Assembly (NCBI RefSeq): GCF_019510245.1
Contig: NZ_JAEKKT010000154.1
Location: forward strand, 1 to 64,000
DNA: 64,000 nucleotides
Origin: Streptomyces sp.
Lineage (GTDB): Bacteria; Actinomycetota; Actinomycetes; Streptomycetales; Streptomycetaceae
Direction of reading: 5' to 3'
Shown piece after piece: positions 15,222 to 22,771 of the stretch; within the stretch, counting starts at the first letter, position 1; each line of letters starts with the position of its first letter. A model generated the notes under the pieces. The model did not search any database and was not told where the DNA came from. It worked only from the letters and a program-made list of their open reading frames with translations. The position numbers and the translations under genes were made by a program.

Positions 15222-16151
15222 GTGCCCGTCCTTCTCATCACCGGTGCGTCCGGGTTCGTCGGGACCCATGTGACGCGCGAGGCACAGCACCGGCGGGCCG
15301 ACCTCAGGCTCATGAGCCACCGCCGGTCCCTGCCGCGGACCTGCGCCGGGGCACGGGCCGTGCACGCCGATCTCACCGACCCCGGCTCGCTGCGCGGGGT
15401 GTGCGACGGGGTCGACGTGCTCCTGCACTGCGCGGCGCAGATCGGCGGCAGTGCCGCGGCCAACGAGGCGGTCAACGCGCGTGGCACGGCGGCGCTGGTC
15501 GCCGAGGCGCGGCGGGCCGGAGTGCGCCGGATCGTCCAGCTCAGCACGGCCTCGGTGTACGGCCGCGGCACCTTCCGCGGTCACCGGCCCGAGGAGCTCG
15601 CCCGCAATCCGGGCTCCGTCACCTCCCGCACCCGCGCGGCGGCGGAGGACGCGGTCCTCGCGGCCGGCGGTGTGGTGCTCCGGCCCCATCTGGTCTTCGG
15701 AGAGGGGGACATGTGGGTCGGTCCGACCCTGGCACGGCTGCTGCGGGCCCTGCCGGGAGTGGTGGCCGGCTGGCTGTCCCGGGCGTCGGTCATCGGTGCA
15801 CCGGACCTGGCCCGGCTGCTCGTCGCCACCGCGCTGGCGCCGGACGGGGTCCTGACCTCGCGGGTGTACCACGCCGCGGATCCGGCGCCGGTCACCGTGG
15901 GCCGTGCGTTGCGGGCGGTCGCCGACTGTGCGGGGATCGACTGGCCACGTGACAACCTCACGGTCGAGGGGGCCAAGGCGATCCTCGCGGCCAAGGGGGT
16001 CGCGCCGGGCGCGCTCGACATCCTCACGACGGACCACTTCTTCGCGGCCGACGACCTCTGGGCGGATCTCGGTCAGGGTCCGGGGGGAGGGTTCGCCACG
16101 TGGTTCGGCCGGGCCGAGCCGTGGTACCGCTCGATCCTTGCGACGAACTGA
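15222..16151 (+). CDS. NAD(P)-dependent epimerase/reductase (extended SDR) linked to afsA
   Basis: 309 aa, Rossmann fold with LLITGASGFVGTHV (residues 4-17). STASVYGRGTF contains the catalytic Ser and Tyr, although the usual YxxxK Lys is not obvious after it. The GTG start follows GGGAGAGCCCC and lies 26 nt after the AfsA stop, so they are cotranscribed. JadW2-type reductases in this position complete butyrolactone or butenolide synthesis; the same job is inferred here. Confidence 0.75.
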   Translation: MPVLLITGASGFVGTHVTREAQHRRADLRLMSHRRSLPRTCAGARAVHADLTDPGSLRGVCDGVDVLLHCAAQIGGSAAANEAVNARGTAALVAEARRAGVRRIVQLSTASVYGRGTFRGHRPEELARNPGSVTSRTRAAAEDAVLAAGGVVLRPHLVFGEGDMWVGPTLARLLRALPGVVAGWLSRASVIGAPDLARLLVATALAPDGVLTSRVYHAADPAPVTVGRALRAVADCAGIDWPRDNLTVEGAKAILAAKGVAPGALDILTTDHFFAADDLWADLGQGPGGGFATWFGRAEPWYRSILATN

Positions 16152-16237
16152 CGTTCCGGCCTTTTCTGTGCGGCGATTCTGCTGTGCGCCGAAGGGGGTG
16201 CCGGGGTCTGTCGTCGGGCGGCTGCGGGGTGAGTCGT

Positions 16238-16275
16238 AGCCGGTCGCGCAGTGCCCCGCGCCCCTGAAGAGGCGC
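16238..16275 (+). repeat. dispersed palindromic repeat, family A
   Basis: Variant copy (GGTCGCGCAGTGCCCCGCG then CCCCTGAAGAGGCGC) in the 148-bp gap before the dehydrogenase gene. The variant hairpin arms are imperfect. Confidence 0.75.
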
Positions 16276-16299
16276 TCAAGTGGACGGTACGGTGAAGTA

Positions 16300-17289
16300 A
16301 TGGTTCTTCGTTGTGCTGTACTCGACGACTTTCAAGGGGTGGGCGGGGAGTTCGGCGACTGGGCCTCGCTCTCCGATCGGGTCGAGGTGGTCTCGTTGCG
16401 GGAGCATCTCGGGAGCGAGGACGAACTCGTCGCGGCCCTCGTCGACTTCGACATCGTCGTCACCCTGCGCGAGCGCGTCGCCTTTCCCGGGTCGCTGCTC
16501 GGGCGGCTGCCCCGGCTCCGGCTGCTGATCGCCTCCGGGATGCGCAACAGCGTCATCGACTACGCGGCCGCCGAGGCGCACGGGGTCACGGTGTGCGGTA
16601 CGGAGAGTTCCTCGACGCCGCCCGTCGAGCTGACCTGGGCGCTGCTGCTGGGGCTGGCCCGGGGGGTGGTCCAGGAGAGCAATGCGCTGCGCGGCGGCGG
16701 GCCCTGGCAGTCCACCGTCGGCGCCGACCTGCACGGGCGCCGGCTGGGGCTGCTCGGGCTCGGGAAGATCGGGAGCAAGGTCGCGCAGGTCGGGCTCGCC
16801 TTCGGGATGCGGGTCGGTGCCTGGAGTCAGAACCTCACCGAGGAGCGCGCCGAGGAGGTCGGCGTCGATCTCGCGCCGAGCAAGGAGGACCTGCTCGCCA
16901 CCAGCGACTTCGTCTCGGTGCACCTGGCGCTCGGCGACCGTACCCGAGGGCTGCTCGGCGCCGCCGAACTCGCCCTCCTCAAGCCCACCGCCTACCTCGT
17001 CAACACCTCCCGCTCGGCCATCGTGGACCAGGACGCGCTGCTCGCCGCGCTGCACGAGGGCCGGATCGCGGGCGCGGGTGTCGACGTCTTCGACATCGAG
17101 CCGCTGCCCGCCGGCCATCCGATGCGCACCGCGCCCCGGCTGCTGGCCACCCCGCACCTCGGCTACGTCTCCTACGCCAACTACACGACGTACTACGGCC
17201 AGGCCGTGGAGAACATCCGGGCCTTCCTGGCGGGAGCCCCGGTACGGCGGCTGCCTCAGGGGGTGTCCCGACTCCGGCCCTTGGAGTGA
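16300..17289 (+). CDS. D-2-hydroxyacid dehydrogenase family protein
   Basis: 329 aa. NAD-binding GLLGLGKIGSKVA is near residue 150, and later come the catalytic Arg region VNTSRSAIVD and the Glu/His regions ending at the ATPHLGYVS motif. It should interconvert a 2-keto acid and D-2-hydroxy acid with NAD(H). The substrate is unknown (phosphoglycerate- or hydroxypyruvate-type are possible). The ribosome site is weak (GTGAAGTA). It is monocistronic, between the signalling block and the chaplin gene. Confidence 0.85.
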   Translation: MVLRCAVLDDFQGVGGEFGDWASLSDRVEVVSLREHLGSEDELVAALVDFDIVVTLRERVAFPGSLLGRLPRLRLLIASGMRNSVIDYAAAEAHGVTVCGTESSSTPPVELTWALLLGLARGVVQESNALRGGGPWQSTVGADLHGRRLGLLGLGKIGSKVAQVGLAFGMRVGAWSQNLTEERAEEVGVDLAPSKEDLLATSDFVSVHLALGDRTRGLLGAAELALLKPTAYLVNTSRSAIVDQDALLAALHEGRIAGAGVDVFDIEPLPAGHPMRTAPRLLATPHLGYVSYANYTTYYGQAVENIRAFLAGAPVRRLPQGVSRLRPLE

Positions 17290-17304
17290 TCGTCCGGTGA
17301 TCGG

Positions 17305-17332
17305 CGTGACCAGCCGCAGGTCGGGGCGTTGA
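17305..17332 (+). promoter_or_regulatory. sigma-BldN-type promoter of chaplin gene
   Basis: CGTGAC (17305-17310) and CGTTGA (17327-17332) with a 16-bp spacer fit the BldN pattern as I recall it (CGTAAC-N16/17-CGTTGA). The chaplin start codon is 62 bp downstream. Known chaplin genes are BldN targets. Confidence 0.65.
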
Positions 17333-17393
17333 ACGGGGAGTGCGGCGGCTGGTCCTGCCGCCGCACTCCCCCAGCAACAAGAAGGAGAACGTG

Positions 17394-17678
17394 ATGTCTC
17401 GCATCGCGAAGGCCGCCGTCGTAGCCCTCGGCACCGGCGCTGTGGTGATCGGCGGGGCCGGCCTGGCCCTGGCCGACGCGGGTGCCAACGCCGAGGCCGT
17501 CAACTCGCCCGGCGTGCTGTCCGGCAACGTCATCGAGGTTCCGGTCAACATCCCGGTGAACCTGTGCGGCGACACCGTCGACGTCATCGGTCTGCTGAAC
17601 CCCGCGTTCGGCAACACCTGCGCCAGCGAAGGCCACCTCAAGAGCAGCGACGGCAAGAACGGCGGCTACGGCTCCTGA
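17394..17678 (+). CDS. short chaplin with extended C-terminus
   Basis: 94 aa. Signal peptide to about LALADA, then one chaplin domain: NSPGVLSGNVIEVPVNIP, a Cys pair 18 residues apart and DTVDVIGLLNPAFGNTC. Short chaplins normally end a few residues after the second Cys; this one adds a Gly/Ser/Lys-rich tail (about 18 residues ending GGYGS). Chaplins are secreted amyloid-forming proteins that coat aerial hyphae and lower surface tension. AAGGAGAAC supports the ATG. Transcription is probably BldN-dependent. Confidence 0.9.
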   Translation: MSRIAKAAVVALGTGAVVIGGAGLALADAGANAEAVNSPGVLSGNVIEVPVNIPVNLCGDTVDVIGLLNPAFGNTCASEGHLKSSDGKNGGYGS

Positions 17679-17691
17679 GCCACCGTCTGCG

Positions 17692-17720
17692 GAGCCCCGG
17701 CGCCCAGCGCGCCGGGGCTC
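17692..17720. terminator. bidirectional hairpin between chaplin and tyrosinase
   Basis: GAGCCCCGGCGC (17692-17703) pairs perfectly with 17709-17720 around a 5-nt loop, between convergent genes. Confidence 0.7.
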
Positions 17721-17739
17721 CTCCCGTCTCCGGGGCTCC

Positions 17740-18606
17740 TCAGACGTACCGGTAGATCCGGCTCACGTCCTCCAGCGACTCGGGGGTGACGTCCCACGGC
17801 GGCAGCTTCCCGCCCCGGGCGACGATCCGTCCGTGCTGCGGGTCTCCGGGGCCCGGTGGCTGTGCCGGCAGGTAGCGCCGCCCGCGGTGCCGGGCCTGCC
17901 ACCGCTCCCACTGGAGGTCGAGGAAGGCGTGGTGGAACCAGAAGACGGGGTCGTTGACGGAGGCGCCGCCGAGCATCGCCCCGCCGACCCAGCGGTGCAC
18001 CCGGTTGTGGTTGTGCCAGGACGCCTTGCCGCTGCCGGTCCCCCAGCCCTCCAGCCGGTTGCGGAAACCCCGGGTGGCCGTCGAGTCCCACGGCGGGACG
18101 TCGTAGGCGGGGTCGGCCAGTGCCCGGTCGAGTTCGGCCCGGGTGGGCAGGTCGATCGGGTCGCGGGAACGGCCCAGGTCCCGGGCGAGGAACTCGCCGT
18201 CGGTGATGCCCTCCGTAATGGTCCAGTGCCCCGCCGCGTAGGCGAACGGCCCGGTCGTCACCTGCTGGTCGCGGGCCCGGCCGTTCCCGCCGAGCAGGTC
18301 CTTCGTCCACGGCACCCCGGACGCCGAACGGTCCTTCGTCCAGTCCCAGTACGGCACCGTCACCGACCCGTCGACCCGGCGCAGGGCCTGCTCCAGGTCG
18401 AGCAGGAAGCGACGGTGCCAGGGCAGGAAGGAGGGCGCCATGTGGGCGGCGCGCAGTCCGTCCTCGCCGTCGGGGGTGTAGTACTCGATGTGCGTCCGCA
18501 CGAAGTCGTCGTACTCGCCCCGCCTCTTGACCTCCAGGAACGCCGTCACGAGCCGTCGCCGCTCGGCGGCCGTCAGCCTGCTGACGTCCTTACGCACGTA
18601 CGCCAT
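17740..18606 (-). CDS. melC2: tyrosinase MelC2
   Basis: 288 aa type-3 copper enzyme that oxidises tyrosine to DOPA and DOPAquinone for melanin. CuA ligands are His39, His55 and His64 (HMAPSFLPWHRRFL). CuB ligands are His200, His204 (HNHNRVHRWVGG) and His226 (NDPVFWFHH). It has no signal peptide of its own and relies on the MelC1 caddie, whose gene overlaps it by 17 nt upstream. Slightly longer than S. antibioticus MelC2 (about 273 aa). Confidence 0.93.
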   Translation of the reverse strand: MAYVRKDVSRLTAAERRRLVTAFLEVKRRGEYDDFVRTHIEYYTPDGEDGLRAAHMAPSFLPWHRRFLLDLEQALRRVDGSVTVPYWDWTKDRSASGVPWTKDLLGGNGRARDQQVTTGPFAYAAGHWTITEGITDGEFLARDLGRSRDPIDLPTRAELDRALADPAYDVPPWDSTATRGFRNRLEGWGTGSGKASWHNHNRVHRWVGGAMLGGASVNDPVFWFHHAFLDLQWERWQARHRGRRYLPAQPPGPGDPQHGRIVARGGKLPPWDVTPESLEDVSRIYRYV

Positions 18607-19015
18607 GGTCTCCCCCCATGTGCATGTGTCCCCCGTCCGTCGGCCCCGGCGCCGGATCGCGCAGCCGCTGCCCCGGCCCCATCTCGTCGACGGCCGCCCG
18701 GGTCGCCGCCAGCGGGGTCGGGTACGAGCTGTAGTGGTCGACCATGCTGAGCCAGGTGCCGTCGGCCCGCCGCATCAGATGCAGCGGCCGGCCGTCCACG
18801 GTGACCTGCCACTCGCCGTCGCCGACGGCCCGCCCGGCCGCCGGCACGAGGGCGCCCCGGATACGGCGGCCCCGATAGGTCTCGTCGAAGGAGGTGCCCG
18901 CCGGCCCGTCCGCCCGGGGCGACGGACGGGAGGCCGCGACGACCGGGGCGACCACCAGGGCGACCACGCAGGCGAACAGTCCCCGCGTCAGCTCGCGCCG
19001 CGCCGGTCTGCCCAC
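18590..19015 (-). CDS. melC1: tyrosinase copper chaperone MelC1
   Basis: 141 aa with a twin-arginine-type N-terminus (RRELTRGLFACVVALVVAP) and the MelC1 core (FDETYRGRRIRG, DGRPLHLMRRADGTWLSMVDHY). The C-terminus is His/Met-rich (GGHMHMGGDHG), fitting copper delivery. It starts at GTG with a modest GGACGGCG site. It escorts MelC2 through Tat and loads copper; the operon order melC1-melC2 is the usual one. Confidence 0.88.
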   Translation of the reverse strand: MGRPARRELTRGLFACVVALVVAPVVAASRPSPRADGPAGTSFDETYRGRRIRGALVPAAGRAVGDGEWQVTVDGRPLHLMRRADGTWLSMVDHYSSYPTPLAATRAAVDEMGPGQRLRDPAPGPTDGGHMHMGGDHGVRA

Positions 19016-19084
19016 CGCCGTCCGGTCACCACCGCGCCGCCGTCCGGCGCGGGGACGGACCGAAAGGGCCGCACGCGCGGGGGG

Positions 19085-19600
19085 CTACTTGCCGGGGCCG
19101 GCACCCAGGTCGCCGCCGAGGACCGTCTGCAGGACCGGGGCGAGCACCCCTACCTGGGGCATCTTCAGGTGCGGCACGCCGTAGTGCTGGGGGTCGGGCG
19201 CGCTGAGGGGGGCGTCCAGCTCCAGGCCGGGGGTGAGGGTGCGCAGGTCGGAGGCGGGGATGTCGACGCCGACGTGGTCGAACCCGGCACCGAGGGCACG
19301 CGGGAGCGGCACGCCGAGGCCGACGCCGGGCAGCTTGCCGTTCATCGGCACCTGCGGCAGCGCACCCTCCGGGATGAGCCGGCCCTCGACGTAGCGAGGG
19401 CCCTCGGGGACGCCGGGGACCAGCAGCGGCAGCTCCATGCCGAGCTTGGGCATCTGCACGCCGAGGGACTTCTCGACGCCGTCCAGGGGCACGGGGACGG
19501 GGACCCCGCCGGCCGCGACGGCGGGCGTGGCGGCGGCGCCCACGGCGACGGCGACGCCCGCGACGACGACGGCAAGGGTTCCTCGGGTGGTCGGCTTCAT
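19085..19600 (-). CDS. secreted Pro/Val-rich protein of unknown function
   Basis: 171 aa. Signal peptide (MKPTTRGTLAVVV...AVAA, cut near residue 30), then a mature protein rich in Pro, Val, Gly and Leu with short repeated turns (VPVPVPLDGV, LPLLVPGVPEGP, GVGLGVPLP). No Cys and no known domain. It resembles small exported proteins seen in Streptomyces genomes, but I cannot name a function. Placed among chaplin and tyrosinase genes, it may be a wall or spore-surface component. Confidence 0.6.
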   Translation of the reverse strand: MKPTTRGTLAVVVAGVAVAVGAAATPAVAAGGVPVPVPLDGVEKSLGVQMPKLGMELPLLVPGVPEGPRYVEGRLIPEGALPQVPMNGKLPGVGLGVPLPRALGAGFDHVGVDIPASDLRTLTPGLELDAPLSAPDPQHYGVPHLKMPQVGVLAPVLQTVLGGDLGAGPGK

Positions 19601-19669
19601 GGCAGGTACGGGCCTTTCGGGATGCGAGAGCAGCGACGTCCGTACCGGGTAACGAGCCGGAATTCGGCA

Positions 19670-19777
19670 TCAGTTCACAATTCGCCCGAGTGCAGCATTA
19701 GTCGGCTGTTCAGCAATCCACGGGTCGCTCATCAGCTGGCCACTCATCAGTTGTTCACTCATCAGTTGTTCACTCAT
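19670..19777 (-). CDS. possible 35-aa repeat peptide coupled to VKOR gene
   Basis: A short ORF whose ATG overlaps the VKOR stop as TGATG. It begins MSEQLMSEQLMSGQLMSDP, directly encoded by a 15-bp tandem repeat. The same TGATG coupling links the two genes upstream. There is no independent ribosome site. It may be a real tail peptide or chance from the repeat. Confidence 0.2.
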   Translation of the reverse strand: MSEQLMSEQLMSGQLMSDPWIAEQPTNAALGRIVN

Positions 19778-19788
19778 CAGCTGGTCCA
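19731..19788. repeat. 15-bp tandem direct repeats (about four copies)
   Basis: Four imperfect copies of CACTCATCAGTTGTT-type units, the last overlapping the 3' end of the VKOR gene. Lower GC than the surroundings. Confidence 0.8.
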
Positions 19789-20361
19789 GAAGTCCCACCA
19801 CCGGGTCAGGATCAGCATGCCGACGACTCCGGTGTGCAGCACCGGCAGCACCCAGGTGAACTCGCCGAGGAACTCCCGCAGCCCGCGCGGCGCGGGCAGG
19901 AACCGGTGGCGTACCGCGAAGGAGGTGACGTACCAGAACAGGACGATGGTGGCGACCCAGGCCAGGCAGCACCACAGGCACAGCGCACCGATCCGGTACA
20001 GCGACTCGAACTGGAGCCAGGACACGAATCCGATGCCGAAGGCGCAGCCGGCGTCGAAGGTCAGCCAGTACCAGGCGGCAAAGCGGGCGCCGGCCAGCAG
20101 GCCGGCGCCGACGCAGATCACGACGCCGTAGGCCACCAGGCCCAGCATCGGGTTGGGGAACCCGAACACCGAGGCCTGGGCGCTCTTCATCACGCTGCCG
20201 CAGGACACCACCGGGTTGAGGCTGCACCCGGGCACGAAGCGCGGATTCTCCAGCAGCTTGAACTTGTCGAGGGTGATGACCCAGGAGGCCAGCAGCCCGG
20301 CCGCCCCCGTGACCACCGTCAGCAGCGCGAACCCCCGCCCGGCGCCCGCGGTCCCGGCCAT
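19777..20361 (-). CDS. vitamin K epoxide reductase (VKOR)-family membrane protein
   Basis: 194 aa with about five TM helices. The periplasmic-side pair CSLNPVVSC (near residue 46) and the CLWC active-site motif (near residue 125) define VKOR. It should reoxidise a DsbA-like thiol oxidase using menaquinone, supporting disulfide formation in exported proteins. The chaplins, rodlins and MelC neighbours are exported and several have Cys pairs. The start at 20361 overlaps the previous stop (TGATG). No thioredoxin-like partner is adjacent. Confidence 0.85.
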   Translation of the reverse strand: MAGTAGAGRGFALLTVVTGAAGLLASWVITLDKFKLLENPRFVPGCSLNPVVSCGSVMKSAQASVFGFPNPMLGLVAYGVVICVGAGLLAGARFAAWYWLTFDAGCAFGIGFVSWLQFESLYRIGALCLWCCLAWVATIVLFWYVTSFAVRHRFLPAPRGLREFLGEFTWVLPVLHTGVVGMLILTRWWDFWTS

Positions 20362-20861
20362 CAGCCGCGCAGGCTGCGGGCCGGCAGCACGACGTGCGCG
20401 GCGGCCGTCAGGGTCTCCTCGGCCCCGGCGAAGTCCTTCAGCGCCTCGGGGGTGACGGGCTTGCCGGGCTCTCCCTCGGGCCACGGGCGGGTGGTGAACA
20501 CCAGGTAGGCGTAGCCGCGTTCGCCGACCGCGGCGAGCCACTCCGCGGGCGCGGGGCACTGGGCGTTGAGCGGGGCCAGGCTGAGCACGGCCTGGCCGGC
20601 CTCGACGAGCAGCGTGACGGGCAGGCTGGGGCGGGCGGTGCCGTCGACGAGGTCGCCGCCGACCGGCACCCCGTTGTTCGCCAGCAGCGCCTCGATCGCG
20701 GCCCCGGTGGCCTCGGGACCGCCCTCGGCGTCACCGAGGGAGTAGGCCAGCAGGTAGGGCATGTCGCCGCCGTCGGGGGCCTCGCCGCTCCAGGCCAGCA
20801 CGACGAGCGTGCCGAGGTCGGCGAGGCGGAAGGGGCGGGTTTCGCTTGGGGTTGAGGTCAC
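20361..20861 (-). CDS. DUF5949-like Streptomyces protein of unknown function
   Basis: 166 aa soluble protein. FRLADLGTLVVLAWSGEAPDGGDMPYLLAYSLGDA and LVEAGQAVLSLAPLNAQCPAPAEW match my memory of the Streptomyces-specific DUF5949 family. It starts at GTG with AGGG about nine bases upstream and is translationally coupled to the VKOR gene. The function is unknown; the coupling suggests a related job in thiol or envelope biology. Confidence 0.6.
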   Translation of the reverse strand: MTSTPSETRPFRLADLGTLVVLAWSGEAPDGGDMPYLLAYSLGDAEGGPEATGAAIEALLANNGVPVGGDLVDGTARPSLPVTLLVEAGQAVLSLAPLNAQCPAPAEWLAAVGERGYAYLVFTTRPWPEGEPGKPVTPEALKDFAGAEETLTAAAHVVLPARSLRG

Positions 20862-20944
20862 CGCGCGACCCTACCGACGGGCCGTGCGGCGGCCGGGTGC
20901 CCGCTCACCCGGTCGGCGGACGCTTGCCGGCCGGGCCACACGAA

Positions 20945-20970
20945 CGAGGGACACCCCTCGGTGCCCCTCG
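20945..20970 (-). terminator. hairpin after the 20992 gene
   Basis: CGAGGGACACC (20945-20955) pairs with 20960-20970 with one mismatch, just downstream of the minus-strand gene ending at 20992. Confidence 0.5.
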
Positions 20971-20991
20971 AACATCCCCGCCCGGCTCGGC

Positions 20992-21282
20992 TCAGCTCTG
21001 CAGCGGCAGGCCGCCGAGCAGCGGGTTGTGCTGGTTGAGCGCGCCGGCCGCGGCCTTGACCGCGCTGAGCGGGGACCGCTTGTTCTCGGTGTCGAGCGCC
21101 TTGGACTGGTGCCGCAGCGGCATCGCCTGGTTCAGGTCCAGGCCGTCCTTGGTGAGCGTGTTCACGGCGCCGTTGAGGCTGGTGGGCGTGAGATCGGCGG
21201 TGTTGTAGGCGAACGCGGGCGCGGCGACGCCGACGAGAGCCACGGAACCGGCGGCGACGGCGACGGCCTTCAGCGATTTCAT
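20992..21282 (-). CDS. small secreted protein of unknown function beside chaplin gene
   Basis: 96 aa. A clear signal peptide (MKSLKAVAVAAGSVALVGVAAPAFA) is followed by a short polar mature chain of about 70 residues without Cys. It contains LTPTSLNGAVNTLTKDGL and repeated small-residue helices. It is not a chaplin or rodlin by motif. The second of two adjacent ATGs is preferred because AAAGGAG then sits at a workable distance. Its location suggests a surface-layer protein. Confidence 0.65.
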   Translation of the reverse strand: MKSLKAVAVAAGSVALVGVAAPAFAYNTADLTPTSLNGAVNTLTKDGLDLNQAMPLRHQSKALDTENKRSPLSAVKAAAGALNQHNPLLGGLPLQS

Positions 21283-21482
21283 CATGCTCCTTTCTTCGGC
21301 GACTTTCGGCAACGCAAGCCGCCCGGGGGAATTCCGACGTCATGTCCAACGACGTCCCGGCGCACCGGAAACCCCGTTCCCGGAAGACATATGAGATCCC
21401 GGAAACACTGACCGGGCGGGGCACGGTTCGGGGAAGGGCCGGGAAAACACGGACCGGCCGGCCGAAAGGAACAGCCGCCGCG

Positions 21483-21722
21483 TCAGTCGCTGACGCAGGT
21501 GTTGCCGAAGCCGGGGTTCAGCAGGCCGATCACGTCGATGGTGTCGCCGCAGACGTTGAGCGGCACGTGGATCGGAACCTCGATCACGTTGCCCGACAGC
21601 GCGCCCGGGGAGTGGGCGGAGGCGCTGTTCGCGCCGCTGTCGGCGGCAGCCACACCGGCACCGCCGGCGACGGCCGCGACGGCGGCGGTGGACAGGACCA
21701 GGCCCTTCGCGATTCGCGACAT
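21483..21722 (-). CDS. short chaplin
   Basis: 79 aa. Signal peptide to about VAAADS, then SPGALSGNVIEVPIHVPLNVCGDTIDVIGLLNPGFGNTCVSD, a complete single chaplin domain with two Cys (longest quoted run is split here only by description: core motifs SPGALSGNVIEV, NVCGDTIDV, GFGNTC). AAGGAG lies nine bases before the ATG. It is ChpE/ChpH-like in size. Secreted amyloid subunit of the aerial hyphal surface. Confidence 0.92.
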   Translation of the reverse strand: MSRIAKGLVLSTAAVAAVAGGAGVAAADSGANSASAHSPGALSGNVIEVPIHVPLNVCGDTIDVIGLLNPGFGNTCVSD

Positions 21723-21776
21723 GGAGAGGACTCCTTGGGGTCGAAACAAACATTCGGGCGGATGCCCAGCGCTGTG

Positions 21777-21804
21777 TCAACGCGTGGCTCCGCCCCGGGT
21801 TGTG
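21777..21804 (-). promoter_or_regulatory. sigma-BldN-type promoter of second chaplin gene
   Basis: On the minus strand CACAAC (21799-21804) and a perfect CGTTGA (21777-21782) are 16 bp apart, 55 bp before the start codon. Confidence 0.6.
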
Positions 21805-21994
21805 CCGCCGAAGGAGTGATCTCCGGGGAGCCGCCTTCACGACTCCGACACACTTGCCCGGTTTTGACGGATTAATACCGATAGCGACTAGAGTTGCGAG
21901 CCTCCCGACTTACCCGTATTGGCATCACATCGCACTCTTCCGCGCCATCTCCTCCCGCACTTCTCCCCCTCTCCCTGAAAGAACGAAGCCGGTC

Positions 21995-22714
21995 ATGCGC
22001 TATCTCCTGGGCCCGCTGCCGTGCCGCGCGTCGGCGAGCGCGCTCGTCCTCGCCCCGGTCCGGGCACCGGGCACCGCCCGGGCGACGGGCCCGGCCGCCC
22101 CCGAGGCTCCGCGCATCCCCTTCGCCGAGCGCTGCCACGCGCTGCCGCGCGGCGGTTTCGCGCGCGCGGCCGACCCGTCCCGCGCCGAGCTCCGGCTGCC
22201 CGAACCCGGCGGCGCCCACGAGGAGTTGCTCGCCGACACCGTCGTGGGCCACCGCGCGGGCCGCGGCGCCGACGCCGTCCAGGCCTCCGCGGACGTGACC
22301 GCGCCGGTCCGCTCCGGCGGACCCGGGCTCTCCCCCGACACACCGGCCGAGGTACGGCCGAACGGGCTACACGCCCCGCGTGGCGCCGACGGCCGGACGG
22401 GTCCGGTGGCCTACAACGGCGACCGGGGCGGCACCGGCGACTCGCTCACCTACACCACCGCCGGCCGCGCACCCGTCCCGCTCCAGGACTCCGCCGACCC
22501 GGCCGACGACGTACTCGACTCCACGATCAACGAACCCGGCCCGGTACGCGCCCGGCGTGAGCCCGCGTACGCCAACACGCTCGGCTACGGCTCGGATGTG
22601 TTCGATCTGGGCACCGGTCTCGCCCAGGGCGGTGACCAGCTGACCTTCCGGCTCGTTTCCCAGCGCGACGCGGCGTGGGCGGGCGCGCTCTTCGCCGCCG
22701 TGGACGCGCGGTAG
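21995..22714 (+). CDS. secreted protein, DUF3344-like C-terminal region
   Basis: 239 aa. A short hydrophobic N-terminus could be a signal peptide, but the following 100 residues are Ala/Arg/Pro-rich and look degenerate. The C-terminal half (SLTYTTAGRAPVPLQDSAD, ANTLGYGSDVFDLGTGL, AWAGALFAAVDAR) resembles the end of DUF3344-type secreted Streptomyces proteins. The ribosome site is weak. It may be a decayed or divergent member. Confidence 0.5.
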   Translation: MRYLLGPLPCRASASALVLAPVRAPGTARATGPAAPEAPRIPFAERCHALPRGGFARAADPSRAELRLPEPGGAHEELLADTVVGHRAGRGADAVQASADVTAPVRSGGPGLSPDTPAEVRPNGLHAPRGADGRTGPVAYNGDRGGTGDSLTYTTAGRAPVPLQDSADPADDVLDSTINEPGPVRARREPAYANTLGYGSDVFDLGTGLAQGGDQLTFRLVSQRDAAWAGALFAAVDAR

Positions 22715-22771
22715 TACGCCGCGTCCACGCCCGCAGTCCGAGCGCGCCCCCCGTGAGCGAGGAATCCGCGT

